Shown piece by piece: positions 57,287 to 64,000 of a DNA stretch of 64,000 bases (position 1 is its first letter; every line of letters begins with the position of its first letter). The notes beneath the pieces were generated by a model that worked only from the letters and a program-made list of their open reading frames with translations, ran no database searches and was not told the DNA's origin. The stretch spans positions 4,278,001 to 4,342,000 of the forward strand of contig NZ_CP126981.1 of NCBI RefSeq assembly GCF_030252325.1. The letters are read 5' to 3'. This DNA comes from Candidatus Mycobacterium wuenschmannii. GTDB taxonomy: Bacteria > Actinomycetota > Actinomycetes > Mycobacteriales > Mycobacteriaceae. Position numbers and translations under genes: made by a program.

Positions 57287-59244
57287 GGCGCGGCCCCCCT
57301 GATGAAGGTCCACTGGTAGACGTTCAGGTAGCCCGACCGGAAGCCCGCCTCCGCGTGCGCCAGGTAAAGCTCCCACATGCGCGCGAACACCTCGTCGAAA
57401 CCGATGTGCGACAGCGTCTTCCGGCGCTCCATGAATCGCTCCCGCCACAGCCGCAGCGTTTCCGCGTAGTGTTCGCGCAGCGAGAGCATATCGACCGCGC
57501 GCAGCTGGGTCTCGGTGTCGGCGATGTCCGCGATCGCCTTGGCGGACGGGACCATGCCGCCGGGGAAGATGTACTTCTGAATCCAGGTGTGCGTGTTGCG
57601 GCTGGCCATCATCCGGTTGTGCGGCATGGTGATGGCCTGGATTGCCAGCCGCCCGTTGGGGGTCAGCAGCTGTTCGAGAGTGCGGAAGTAATTCGGCCAG
57701 GCATGAAATCCGATGGCCTCGATCATCTCGACCGAGATCACCGCGTCGTAGTTTCCGCCGACGTCTCGATAGTCGCGTAGGTCGATTTGGATACGATCGG
57801 ACAGCCCGGCCGCGGAAACTCGTTGTCGGGCAAGCCATTGCTGGCGCTGCGAGAGCGTCACAGAGCGGACGTTGGCGCCGCGAGCCGCCGCGCGGATGCA
57901 GAGCTCGCCCCACCCGGTGCCGATTTCCAGCAGCTCGGTCCCGGGGCCCACCTGTGCGGCATCCAGCAGCGTGTCGATCTTGCGCCGCTGCGCGTCGGCG
58001 AGATCCGGCCAGGCCGCCGGCAAGCTGGAGAACTGCGCACTCGAGTACGACATGGTCTCGTCGAGAAACTCACCGAACAAGTCGTTGGACAGGTCGTAAT
58101 GCGCCGCGACTGCCTGGCGGGACTGCCGCCGACTCCGTTGCGCCGAATGTGGTTGCGACGCAGTAACGATGGGGCGCAGCCACTGCAGTCCTCGGGGAAC
58201 CAGGGTGTCCATGTTGCCGGCCAATACGGTCAGCGCCGCGGTGAGCTCGGTGGAACTCCACTCGCCGGCCATGTAGGACTCGCCGAAGCCGATCAGGCCG
58301 TGCCGTCCGACTCGACGGGCCAGTCGATCGGGCTGGTGAATGTTCAGCATCGGCGATGCGGCGTCGCCGACGCCGATCACAGACCCGTCCGGGTAGGACA
58401 GACGCAGCGGAAGGCGATCCGCAACACGGCGCAGCAGCCGGTCGGCGATTGCCCCCGTCGCCGCGGAAGCCGGCCCGCTGGGAACCTTCGCCACGGCCGG
58501 CCAGCGCTCCGGATCAATTGTCGGACGGCGGGTTTCGTCGACAATCGGTGTGCGCGCAATGACCGGCAGGCGACGCAGCCACAGCGCGATCCCCTGAATG
58601 CGAATGCGCAGCGCGACCATCAGGGGCGCCAACGGCGCCAGGATCTGCATCCGCGCCACGTGGCTCACGGTCGCCGGCCGCCGGGAACCCCGCAGGGTCG
58701 CGACGAAGGCCGGCTGCTCGTCACCGTGCAGCGACACAACAACCTCCACTTGTTGGCCGGGTCGTGGTGCCCGCACCTGGTAATGCCCGGAAACCGGGTT
58801 GAACGGGGACACGTACAGCCTCTTGTCGACCACCACGGGGGTGCTGGCCGGCGGCAGCAGATAGGCGTGCCGCTCGCCATAGGTGTTGTGCACCTCGACG
58901 ATCACCCGGTGTAGCTCTCCGTCGCTGTCGTGGCACCAGAAGACGCTGATCGGGTTGAACACATAGCCGAGCACCCTCGCCTGCAGCAGCGCGGTGATCC
59001 GGCCGCCGGGTAGCACGATGTCGTGGTCGGCCAGATAGGCGGTCACACGCTCTCGCAGCGAGGTCCCGGAACCGCCGGCGAAGTGGTCGCGGGCGTCGAA
59101 TCTTGCGAACGGGCGTAGCCACCATGGCAGCGTGGGCAGCTCATCGAGGTCGATGTACCAGCTGTAACCGCGGTACTCGAAAGAGTGACGCACCGGTGTC
59201 TGCCGGTCATGGGTGACCGTGGTGCGGTAGATGGCCGCGGTCAA
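57283..59244 (-). CDS. fusion of DUF1365 protein and cyclopropane-fatty-acid-synthase-type methyltransferase
   Basis: A single 653-codon frame. Residues 1-about 235 form DUF1365 (YSWYIDLDELPTLP, VLGYVFNPISVFWCHD at 91-106). After a Pro-rich linker (about 235-260), residues 265-653 form a SAM-dependent CFA synthase: AHYDLSNDLF (381-390), SAM motif LLEIGTGWGE (438-447), SVEMIEAIG (504-512) and QKYIFPGG. In M. tuberculosis these are two genes, Rv0448c (about 221 aa) and ufaA1/Rv0447c (about 427 aa); the sum is close to this length. UfaA1 has been reported to make branched or unsaturated-derived fatty acids. TTG start overlaps the upstream TGA (TTGA). Likely acts on phospholipid acyl chains. Confidence 0.93.
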   Translation of the reverse strand: MTAAIYRTTVTHDRQTPVRHSFEYRGYSWYIDLDELPTLPWWLRPFARFDARDHFAGGSGTSLRERVTAYLADHDIVLPGGRITALLQARVLGYVFNPISVFWCHDSDGELHRVIVEVHNTYGERHAYLLPPASTPVVVDKRLYVSPFNPVSGHYQVRAPRPGQQVEVVVSLHGDEQPAFVATLRGSRRPATVSHVARMQILAPLAPLMVALRIRIQGIALWLRRLPVIARTPIVDETRRPTIDPERWPAVAKVPSGPASAATGAIADRLLRRVADRLPLRLSYPDGSVIGVGDAASPMLNIHQPDRLARRVGRHGLIGFGESYMAGEWSSTELTAALTVLAGNMDTLVPRGLQWLRPIVTASQPHSAQRSRRQSRQAVAAHYDLSNDLFGEFLDETMSYSSAQFSSLPAAWPDLADAQRRKIDTLLDAAQVGPGTELLEIGTGWGELCIRAAARGANVRSVTLSQRQQWLARQRVSAAGLSDRIQIDLRDYRDVGGNYDAVISVEMIEAIGFHAWPNYFRTLEQLLTPNGRLAIQAITMPHNRMMASRNTHTWIQKYIFPGGMVPSAKAIADIADTETQLRAVDMLSLREHYAETLRLWRERFMERRKTLSHIGFDEVFARMWELYLAHAEAGFRSGYLNVYQWTFIRGAAP

Positions 59245-60539
59245 CTTGCCATCACCTCCGTCGGTATGGAGCGCAAGGGCCAGCCGGCGCCCAGGCGCTG
59301 AGCAGCGCGCAGCCCGGACGCGGCGCCGTCCTCATGAAATCCCCAGCCGTGGTGGGCGCCGGCGAACGCCACACGATCATCATCAAGCGTGGGCAGTAAG
59401 CGTTGCGCGGCAACGGAGTTCGCGGTGTACAGCGGGTGGCTGTAGGCCATCTCCGCCAGCACCGTCCTGGGATCGACGCGATCCCGGCCGCCGAGTGTGA
59501 CCAGAAACCTACGGTCGGCATCGATCCGCATCAGCCTGCTGACGTCGTAGGTGACCAGCACCTGATCGGTGTCGGACCCGATGAGGTAGTTCCACGACGC
59601 CCGGGCGCCGCGATGGCGAGGCAACAACGACTCGTCGGTATGCAACTGAGCATCGTTGTGGGAGTACTGGATTGCCCCGAGTATCGATCGTTCGTGCGGC
59701 GATGAGTCGTTGAGAAGTCGTAGCGCTTGGTCAGGGTGCACAGCCACTACGGCGGCGTCGAAATCGCGAGCAGCGTCCTCGCCGGCGATCAGCCGGACGC
59801 CGTCGGGACGCCGGAGCAGCGCGTGCACCGGACTCCCGAGGCGGACCTCGTGCAACCGCGCCGCGATGGCGTCCACGTACTGTGCCGAGCCTCCGGAGAC
59901 GGTGCGCCAGGTCGGCGACCCAAAGACCGAGAGCATGCCGTGGTGCTCGAGGAAGACGAACAGATAGCGCGCGGGGTAGTGCAAGGCGTCGTCGCTGGCG
60001 CACGACCACACCGCGGCCACCAGGGGAGTGATGAAATGCTCGATGAAGAATCGCGAGAACCGCTGTCGCCGAAGGAAAATCTGCAGCGACTCCAGGTTTC
60101 CGTCGTCACCTTCCCGCAGCAGACGACGAGCGGCGCGATGAAAGCGCACGATCTCCGCAAGCATCCACAGGTAACGCGGATCGGCGGATCGCGGACTAGC
60201 GAACAGTCCTCTAATCCCCAGTGCCCCAGCGTATTCGAGGCTGTTCTTGTCGGATCGCACCGACATCGACATGTCGGAGTCCTGGGTCGCCACGCCGAGG
60301 TCATTGAACAGCCGGCACAACGTCGGGTAGGTGCGGTTGTTGTGCACCAAGAACGCCGAGTCAATGGCGACCGAGGAGCCGTCACCGCGGTCGACGATGT
60401 GGGTGTGTGCATGCCCGCCGAGTCGGGTATCGGCTTCGTAGAGGGTGACGCGGTCGCGTGCGGACAACGCATAGGCGGCGGTCAAACCGGCAACCCCGCT
60501 GCCGATGACCGCGACCGACCGTCCCCTTTTCTCGAGCAC
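59241..60539 (-). CDS. FAD-dependent amine-oxidase-like oxidoreductase (Rv0449c-type)
   Basis: A 432-residue flavoprotein beginning LEKRGRSVAVIGSGVAGLTAAYALS, with the dinucleotide motif GSGVAG and the Glu-ended second strand LYEADTRLGG. AGAHHGWGFHEDGAASGLRAAQRLG at the C-terminus is the second FAD contact. It belongs to the group found beside CFA-synthase-like genes in many bacteria, implicated in methyl-branched or furan fatty-acid synthesis. The frame is open to TTG 60566, but a SigK-type -10 lies at 60546-60551, so GTG 60539 at the expected transcription start is chosen (leaderless). It leads the sigK operon. Confidence 0.9.
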   Translation of the reverse strand: MLEKRGRSVAVIGSGVAGLTAAYALSARDRVTLYEADTRLGGHAHTHIVDRGDGSSVAIDSAFLVHNNRTYPTLCRLFNDLGVATQDSDMSMSVRSDKNSLEYAGALGIRGLFASPRSADPRYLWMLAEIVRFHRAARRLLREGDDGNLESLQIFLRRQRFSRFFIEHFITPLVAAVWSCASDDALHYPARYLFVFLEHHGMLSVFGSPTWRTVSGGSAQYVDAIAARLHEVRLGSPVHALLRRPDGVRLIAGEDAARDFDAAVVAVHPDQALRLLNDSSPHERSILGAIQYSHNDAQLHTDESLLPRHRGARASWNYLIGSDTDQVLVTYDVSRLMRIDADRRFLVTLGGRDRVDPRTVLAEMAYSHPLYTANSVAAQRLLPTLDDDRVAFAGAHHGWGFHEDGAASGLRAAQRLGAGWPLRSIPTEVMAS

Positions 60540-60545
60540 GCTTGG

Positions 60546-60573
60546 TATTCGGAGCGAATAACCCAACGGATGA
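60546..60573 (-). promoter_or_regulatory. SigK promoter of the sigK operon
   Basis: On the minus strand TCATCC (60573-60568) and CGAATA (60551-60546) are separated by 16 bp, matching the known SigK consensus CCATCC-N16/17-CGAATA except for one base. The GTG at 60539 lies 6 nt downstream of the -10, so the mRNA is probably leaderless. Confidence 0.85.
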
Positions 60574-60593
60574 GGGTGATCGACGTCTCACAG

Positions 60594-60621
60594 CCGTCCA
60601 TGCGACGGGTGGCTCCGAATG
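60594..60621 (+). promoter_or_regulatory. SigK promoter of mpt83
   Basis: CCGTCC (60594-60599), 16-bp spacer, CGAATG (60616-60621). It lies back to back with the sigK-operon promoter; the two -35 boxes are 20 bp apart. The mRNA would have a leader of about 60 nt containing an AAAGGAG ribosome site. Confidence 0.82.
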
Positions 60622-60689
60622 CCTGATGTTCGAACCTTTAGACGGCGACGGGAACGTCGCTGCGAACTTTGACAAAGGAGCCAAAGCGC

Positions 60690-61352
60690 ATGAAGGACGT
60701 TCAGAGCAAGACGATCGCGGCGGGGCTTGCAGCGGTGGCAATGGTGGGTTTCTCGGCGTGTTCCAGCAACAAGTCGGATTCGGCTCAATCGACCAGCGCG
60801 CAGCCGCCGAGTAGTTCCGCGGCTCCGGCGATGACGGGTCCTTCCGCGGCCCCGGCCAGCGACCTGATCGGTTCCGGCTGCGCCGGCTACGCCGCGGCCC
60901 ACCCGGACGGCCCGGCGTCCGTGGCCGGCATGGCGCAAGACCCGGTTGCGACGGCAGCCTCGAACAACCCGCTGCTGTCGACCCTGACATCGGCGCTCTC
61001 GGGCAAGTTGAACCCGCAGGTGAACCTGGTCGACACGCTCAACAACGGCCAGTACACGGTGTTCGCGCCGACCAACGACGCGTTCGCCAAGCTGCCGCAG
61101 GCGACTCTGGAGGAGCTGAAGACCAACGCGGACAAGCTGAAGAGCATCCTGACCTACCACGTGGTTCAGGACCAGGCGAGCCCGGCGAAGGTCGACGGTA
61201 TGCACAAGACGCTGCAGGGTGCCGAGGTGAACGTGGTCGGCCAAGGCAACGACCTCAAGGTGAACGACGCGGGATTGGTGTGCGGAGGGGTGCACACCGC
61301 TAACGCGACGGTGTACATGATCGACACTGTGCTGGTGCCCCCCAGTCAGTAG
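60690..61352 (+). CDS. mpt83: MPT83-like FAS1-domain lipoprotein
   Basis: A 220-residue lipoprotein, the same length as M. tuberculosis MPT83. The signal peptide ends in a lipobox at GFSAC; a Ser/Ala/Pro-rich linker precedes one fasciclin (FAS1) domain (about 85-215). The latter begins [14 protein letters not shown] [40 protein letters not shown] and ends with [15 protein letters not shown]1 domains mediate adhesion. The ATG follows AAAGGAG; the upstream in-frame TTG overlaps that ribosome site. It is driven by a SigK promoter and closed by a strong terminator. Confidence 0.93.
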   Translation: MKDVQSKTIAAGLAAVAMVGFSACSSNKSDSAQSTSAQPPSSSAAPAMTGPSAAPASDLIGSGCAGYAAAHPDGPASVAGMAQDPVATAASNNPLLSTLTSALSGKLNPQVNLVDTLNNGQYTVFAPTNDAFAKLPQATLEELKTNADKLKSILTYHVVQDQASPAKVDGMHKTLQGAEVNVVGQGNDLKVNDAGLVCGGVHTANATVYMIDTVLVPPSQ

Positions 61353-61371
61353 CGGTCGGAGGTCGTCGCGA

Positions 61372-61413
61372 GGTGAGGCAGCCCGGTTCGCCGGGCTGCC
61401 TCACCGTTTTTTT
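61372..61413 (+). terminator. intrinsic terminator of mpt83
   Basis: A perfect 15-bp GC-rich stem (61372-61386 with 61391-61405) with a TTCG tetraloop is followed by G and seven T residues. It lies 19 bp after the mpt83 stop and separates mpt83 from dipZ, which has its own SigK-type promoter. Confidence 0.95.
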
Positions 61414-61427
61414 GGGGGACTGACCAG

Positions 61428-61455
61428 CGATCCAACCGGCATGTGGTAGCGAATG
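61428..61455 (+). promoter_or_regulatory. SigK-type promoter of dipZ
   Basis: CGATCC (61428-61433), 16-bp spacer, CGAATG (61450-61455). The dipZ ATG at 61462 follows the -10 by 6 nt, so the transcript should be leaderless. The -35 is weaker than at the other sites (two mismatches to CCATCC). Confidence 0.7.
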
Positions 61456-61461
61456 GTAATT

Positions 61462-63183
61462 ATGTTGTCCCTCGCGTTGATTGGGTTGGTCGGCGGTCTC
61501 ATCACCGGCATCTCGCCGTGCATCCTCCCAGTGCTGCCGGTGATCTTCTTCTCGGGCACGCCCGCCTCGCAGAGCGTCGACGACGGCGCGGTTGCGGTCG
61601 CGACGAAACGTGAAGTCGGACGGCCTTATCGGGTGATTGGCGGACTGGTGTTGAGTTTCAGCCTGGTCACGCTGGTCGGTTCGGCATTGCTCTCGCTGCT
61701 GCATCTGCCGCAGGGCGTCATTCGGTGGGTGGCGTTGGCGGCACTGGTGGCGATCGGCCTCGGCCTGATCTTCCCGAGCTTTGAGCAACTGTTGGAGCGG
61801 CCGTTCGCCCGCATTCCGCAGAAGCAATTCGCCACCAAGGCAAGCGGATTCGGTCTTGGCCTGGCGTTGGGGGTGCTCTACGTGCCCTGCGCGGGTCCGG
61901 TGCTCGCGGCGATCGTGGTGGCGGGGGCGACCGCGAACATCGGTCTGCCCGTTGTCATCCTGACCGTGGCGTTTGCCTTGGGTACCGCGGTGCCGCTGCT
62001 GTTCTTCGCCCTGGCGGGTCAGCGAGTCGCCCAACGGGTCAATGCTTTTCGTCGGCGCCAGCGCCAGATCAGGGTGGTGGCGGGCATTGTCACGCTGCTG
62101 CTGGCGGTAGCGCTGGTCTTCAACCTGCCCGCAACTTTGCAGCGTGCCATTCCCGACTACACGAGCTCGTTGGAGAACAAGCTCGGCGGGCAGGAAAAGG
62201 TGCAGCGGGCGCTCAATCTCGGCGGCATAGTCAACGACCAGAACAAGGGCTTGTCGAATTGCCACGACGGCTCCGAGCGGCTGGAGAATTGCGGTCCGGC
62301 GCCCGATCTCAAGGGCATCACCGGATGGTTCAACACCCCCGGCGACCAACCGATCGATGTGCATGCGCTGCGCGGCAAGGTGGTGCTGATCGACTTCTGG
62401 GCATACTCGTGCATCAACTGCCAGCGTGCGATCCCGCACGTCGAGGGCTGGTACAAGGCATACCGCGACAAGGGTTTCGAGGTCATCGGCGTCCATACTC
62501 CCGAGTACGCCTTCGAGAAGGTCACCGACAACGTGAAAAAGGGCGCCGCCGACTTGGGCATCACCTACCCGGTGGCACAGGACAACGGCTTTTCGACGTG
62601 GACGAACTACCGAAACCGGTACTGGCCGGCCGAATACGTGATCGACGCCAATGGCGTTGTGCGCCATGTGAAATTTGGTGAGGGTGACTACAACGGCACC
62701 GAGAACGCGATCCGTGAGTTGCTCACCGCGGCGCATCCGGGAGTTGCGCTGCCGGCGCCGGTCGATGCTCCCGACACCACCCCGGCGCTCGATCTGACGC
62801 GCGAAACTTATTTCGGGGTGGGCAAGGTTTCCAATTACGCCGGAATCGGTGTGTACGACCAGGGCCAGGCGACCTTCGCGTATCCGCCTGCGCTGCCGAA
62901 TAATTCTTTCGCGCTCCAGGGCCCGTGGGCGCTGGATTACCAGGGTGCGACGGCCAATGACGATTCGTCGAGCATCAAGCTGAACTACCACGCGAAGAAC
63001 GTCTACATAGTCGTCGGCGGGACCGGCAGCATCACCGTCACGCGCGCCGGTAAGACGACAACGACACCGGTCAGTGGGCCGCCAACGTCGCACCAGATCG
63101 TCGCGGACAAGGACGTGGCGCCTGGATCGGTCGAGGTGCATGCCAGCAAAGGCCTGCAGGTATTTTCCTTCACCTACGGCTGA
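61462..63183 (+). CDS. dipZ: DipZ, CcdA-thioredoxin fusion protein
   Basis: A 573-residue envelope redox protein. The first about 240 residues form a CcdA/DsbD-like membrane domain of six or more helices with Cys in [11 protein letters not shown] and [11 protein letters not shown] thioredoxin-like domain (about 270-420) has the active site [13 protein letters not shown] (CxxC). The C-terminal about 140 residues are a beta-rich, carbohydrate-binding-module-like domain, as in M. tuberculosis DipZ (Rv2874). It carries electrons across the membrane to extracytoplasmic partners. ATG 61462 is chosen because the earlier in-frame ATG at 61453 lies inside the promoter -10. Confidence 0.95.
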   Translation: MLSLALIGLVGGLITGISPCILPVLPVIFFSGTPASQSVDDGAVAVATKREVGRPYRVIGGLVLSFSLVTLVGSALLSLLHLPQGVIRWVALAALVAIGLGLIFPSFEQLLERPFARIPQKQFATKASGFGLGLALGVLYVPCAGPVLAAIVVAGATANIGLPVVILTVAFALGTAVPLLFFALAGQRVAQRVNAFRRRQRQIRVVAGIVTLLLAVALVFNLPATLQRAIPDYTSSLENKLGGQEKVQRALNLGGIVNDQNKGLSNCHDGSERLENCGPAPDLKGITGWFNTPGDQPIDVHALRGKVVLIDFWAYSCINCQRAIPHVEGWYKAYRDKGFEVIGVHTPEYAFEKVTDNVKKGAADLGITYPVAQDNGFSTWTNYRNRYWPAEYVIDANGVVRHVKFGEGDYNGTENAIRELLTAAHPGVALPAPVDAPDTTPALDLTRETYFGVGKVSNYAGIGVYDQGQATFAYPPALPNNSFALQGPWALDYQGATANDDSSSIKLNYHAKNVYIVVGGTGSITVTRAGKTTTTPVSGPPTSHQIVADKDVAPGSVEVHASKGLQVFSFTYG

Positions 63184-63197
63184 TGCGCGCCGCAGCC

Positions 63198-63225
63198 CCG
63201 TCCGTGACACGCCCGGCTCCGAATC
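63198..63225 (+). promoter_or_regulatory. SigK promoter of mpt70
   Basis: CCGTCC (63198-63203), 16-bp spacer, CGAATC (63220-63225). The mpt70 ATG at 63233 follows the -10 by 7 nt, giving a leaderless or nearly leaderless mRNA. The -35 is identical to that of mpt83. Confidence 0.82.
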
Positions 63226-63232
63226 ACAGACC

Positions 63233-63823
63233 ATGACAAAGAACAGCAAAACGATTTCCGCAACCGGTCTCGCAGCAGCCGCTGCGGTTGGCGTTGCCCT
63301 CGCGACATGTGCGCCCGCTGCGGCCGCACCGGACCTGATTGGCTCGGGCTGCGCGGGCTATGCCGCCGCCCACCCCGACGGCCCGGCCTCGGTATCCGGG
63401 ATGTCGCAGGACCCTGTCGCCGTGGCAGCCTCGAACAACCCCATGCTGACCACCCTCACCTCGGCGGTTTCCGGCAAGCTCAACCCGGACGTGAACCTGG
63501 TCGACACCCTCAACAACGGCCAGTACACGGTCTTCGCGCCGACCGATGACGCCTTCAACAAGTTGCCGCCCGCCACCATCGACAAGCTGAAGACCGACTC
63601 CAACATGCTGAAGAGCATCCTGACCTACCACGTGGTCCCCGGTCAGCTGAGCCCGGCGCAGGTCGATGGCTCACACAACAGCGTGCAGGGTGGCGCGGTG
63701 AACGTGACCGGCAACGGTAATGGCCTGAGGGTCAACAACGCCGGACTGGTGTGCGGTGGCGTGCCGACCGCCAACGCGACGGTGTACATGATCGACACGG
63801 TGTTGATGCCACCCGGCCAGTGA
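63233..63823 (+). CDS. mpt70: MPT70-like secreted FAS1-domain protein
   Basis: A 196-residue secreted protein. The signal peptide (about 1-32) ends at an AAA-type site before APDLIGSGC; unlike mpt83 there is no convincing lipobox at the single Cys in LATCAPA, although that Cys should be kept in mind. The mature part is one FAS1 domain nearly identical in pattern to that of the MPT83-like protein ([49 protein letters not shown]). Three Cys remain in the mature form. The TGA overlaps the next gene's GTG (GTGA). Confidence 0.93.
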   Translation: MTKNSKTISATGLAAAAAVGVALATCAPAAAAPDLIGSGCAGYAAAHPDGPASVSGMSQDPVAVAASNNPMLTTLTSAVSGKLNPDVNLVDTLNNGQYTVFAPTDDAFNKLPPATIDKLKTDSNMLKSILTYHVVPGQLSPAQVDGSHNSVQGGAVNVTGNGNGLRVNNAGLVCGGVPTANATVYMIDTVLMPPGQ

Positions 63824-64000
63824 CAGCAGCCGGCGACGCCGCAGCACTGAGCGCGACCACCGGCGTTGCGCCAGTGCTGGCGGCGGCCATCGAGCCACTG
63901 ATCGGCGGCGAGTTGCCGGTCCGGTTGATCGCCTGGGACGGCAGCGTTGCTGGGCACCCTGCCGCACCGGTCGTGTGGTTGTACAGCGCAGCGGCGCTCC
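63820..64000 (+). CDS. cyclopropane-fatty-acid-synthase-type protein, N-terminal fragment (runs off window)
   Basis: The frame starts at GTG 63820, overlapping the mpt70 stop, and is still open at the window edge after 60 codons. The sequence [41 protein letters not shown] matches the N-terminal beta domain of CFA-synthase family proteins, just before the SAM-binding part. Coupled translation with mpt70 implies SigK control. No such gene follows mpt70 in M. tuberculosis. Identification is from the N-terminus only. Confidence 0.72.
   Translation, partial: MTAAGDAAALSATTGVAPVLAAAIEPLIGGELPVRLIAWDGSVAGHPAAPVVWLYSAAAL

Noticed and set aside
61453..61464. Earlier ATG of dipZ at 61453
   Set aside because: It lies within the -10 box of the SigK-type promoter and would not be transcribed.

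Overview
The window is chromosomal DNA of a nontuberculous, probably environmental Mycobacterium/Mycolicibacterium species. GC content is high and GTG/TTG starts are common. Diagnostic genes include a 19-kDa-type lipoprotein, a PPE protein, a 13E12-type DUF222/HNH protein, groEL2 with two CIRCE sites, VirR, MPT83/DipZ/MPT70 and SigK/RskA. From about 4.4 kb onward the order follows M. tuberculosis Rv0421c to Rv0449c (recalled synteny, not searched), with several local insertions.

Layout. 0-3.7 kb: the end of an FHA-domain gene, a small membrane protein and an LpqH-like lipoprotein, then a MerR regulator and a Baeyer-Villiger-type monooxygenase. 3.7-13.1 kb: signalling genes around the thiamine genes. 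A GAF-ANTAR protein, hydrolase-thiD-thiC with a TPP riboswitch, and a PAS-ANTAR protein are followed by a coupled STAS / 1304-aa hybrid kinase-phosphatase / STAS cassette. 13.1-21.7 kb: the giant P-type ATPase CtpH flanked by two small membrane proteins, then xthA-GNAT-def, a DUF3263 protein and virR. 21.6-26.6 kb: an inserted GT-A-like glycosyltransferase and a DUF222/HNH protein, then sodC, a GCS2-type ligase and a LON-domain protein. 26.6-31.6 kb: methyltransferases, a crotonase-family protein, and a TetR-MTHFR-methyltransferase operon divergent from a DUF2867-like gene. 31.6-36.3 kb: CDC48-like AAA ATPase, pssA, psd and an SDR. 36.3-43.8 kb: bacterial PH-domain pair, SF2 helicase, a PPE gene with a one-base frameshift, an M24 peptidase, and an SDR/TetR pair with twin operators. 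43.8-55.2 kb: groEL2 and metabolic genes, a hemophore-like secreted protein and a DUF559 nuclease-like gene bracketed by related hairpin elements. 55.2-64 kb: the SigK locus.

The SigK region is the most coherent part. An operon running leftward (FAD oxidoreductase, a DUF1365-cyclopropane synthase fusion, DUF1295 protein, sigK, rskA) lies back to back with mpt83, dipZ, mpt70 and a further cyclopropane synthase gene cut by the window edge. Four promoters in this region share the SigK-like arrangement of a -35 ending in TCC, a spacer of exactly 16 bp and a -10 CGAAT(A/G/C). One site drives the sigK operon, and one lies upstream of each of mpt83, dipZ and mpt70. In M. tuberculosis the sigK locus and the mpt70/83 locus are far apart.

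Gene packing is tight. Same-strand neighbours often overlap by 1-4 nt, and at least eight convergent pairs overlap at their stop codons. No rRNA, tRNA, CRISPR array, insertion sequence or prophage was recognised. No gene-free stretch exceeds 300 bp.
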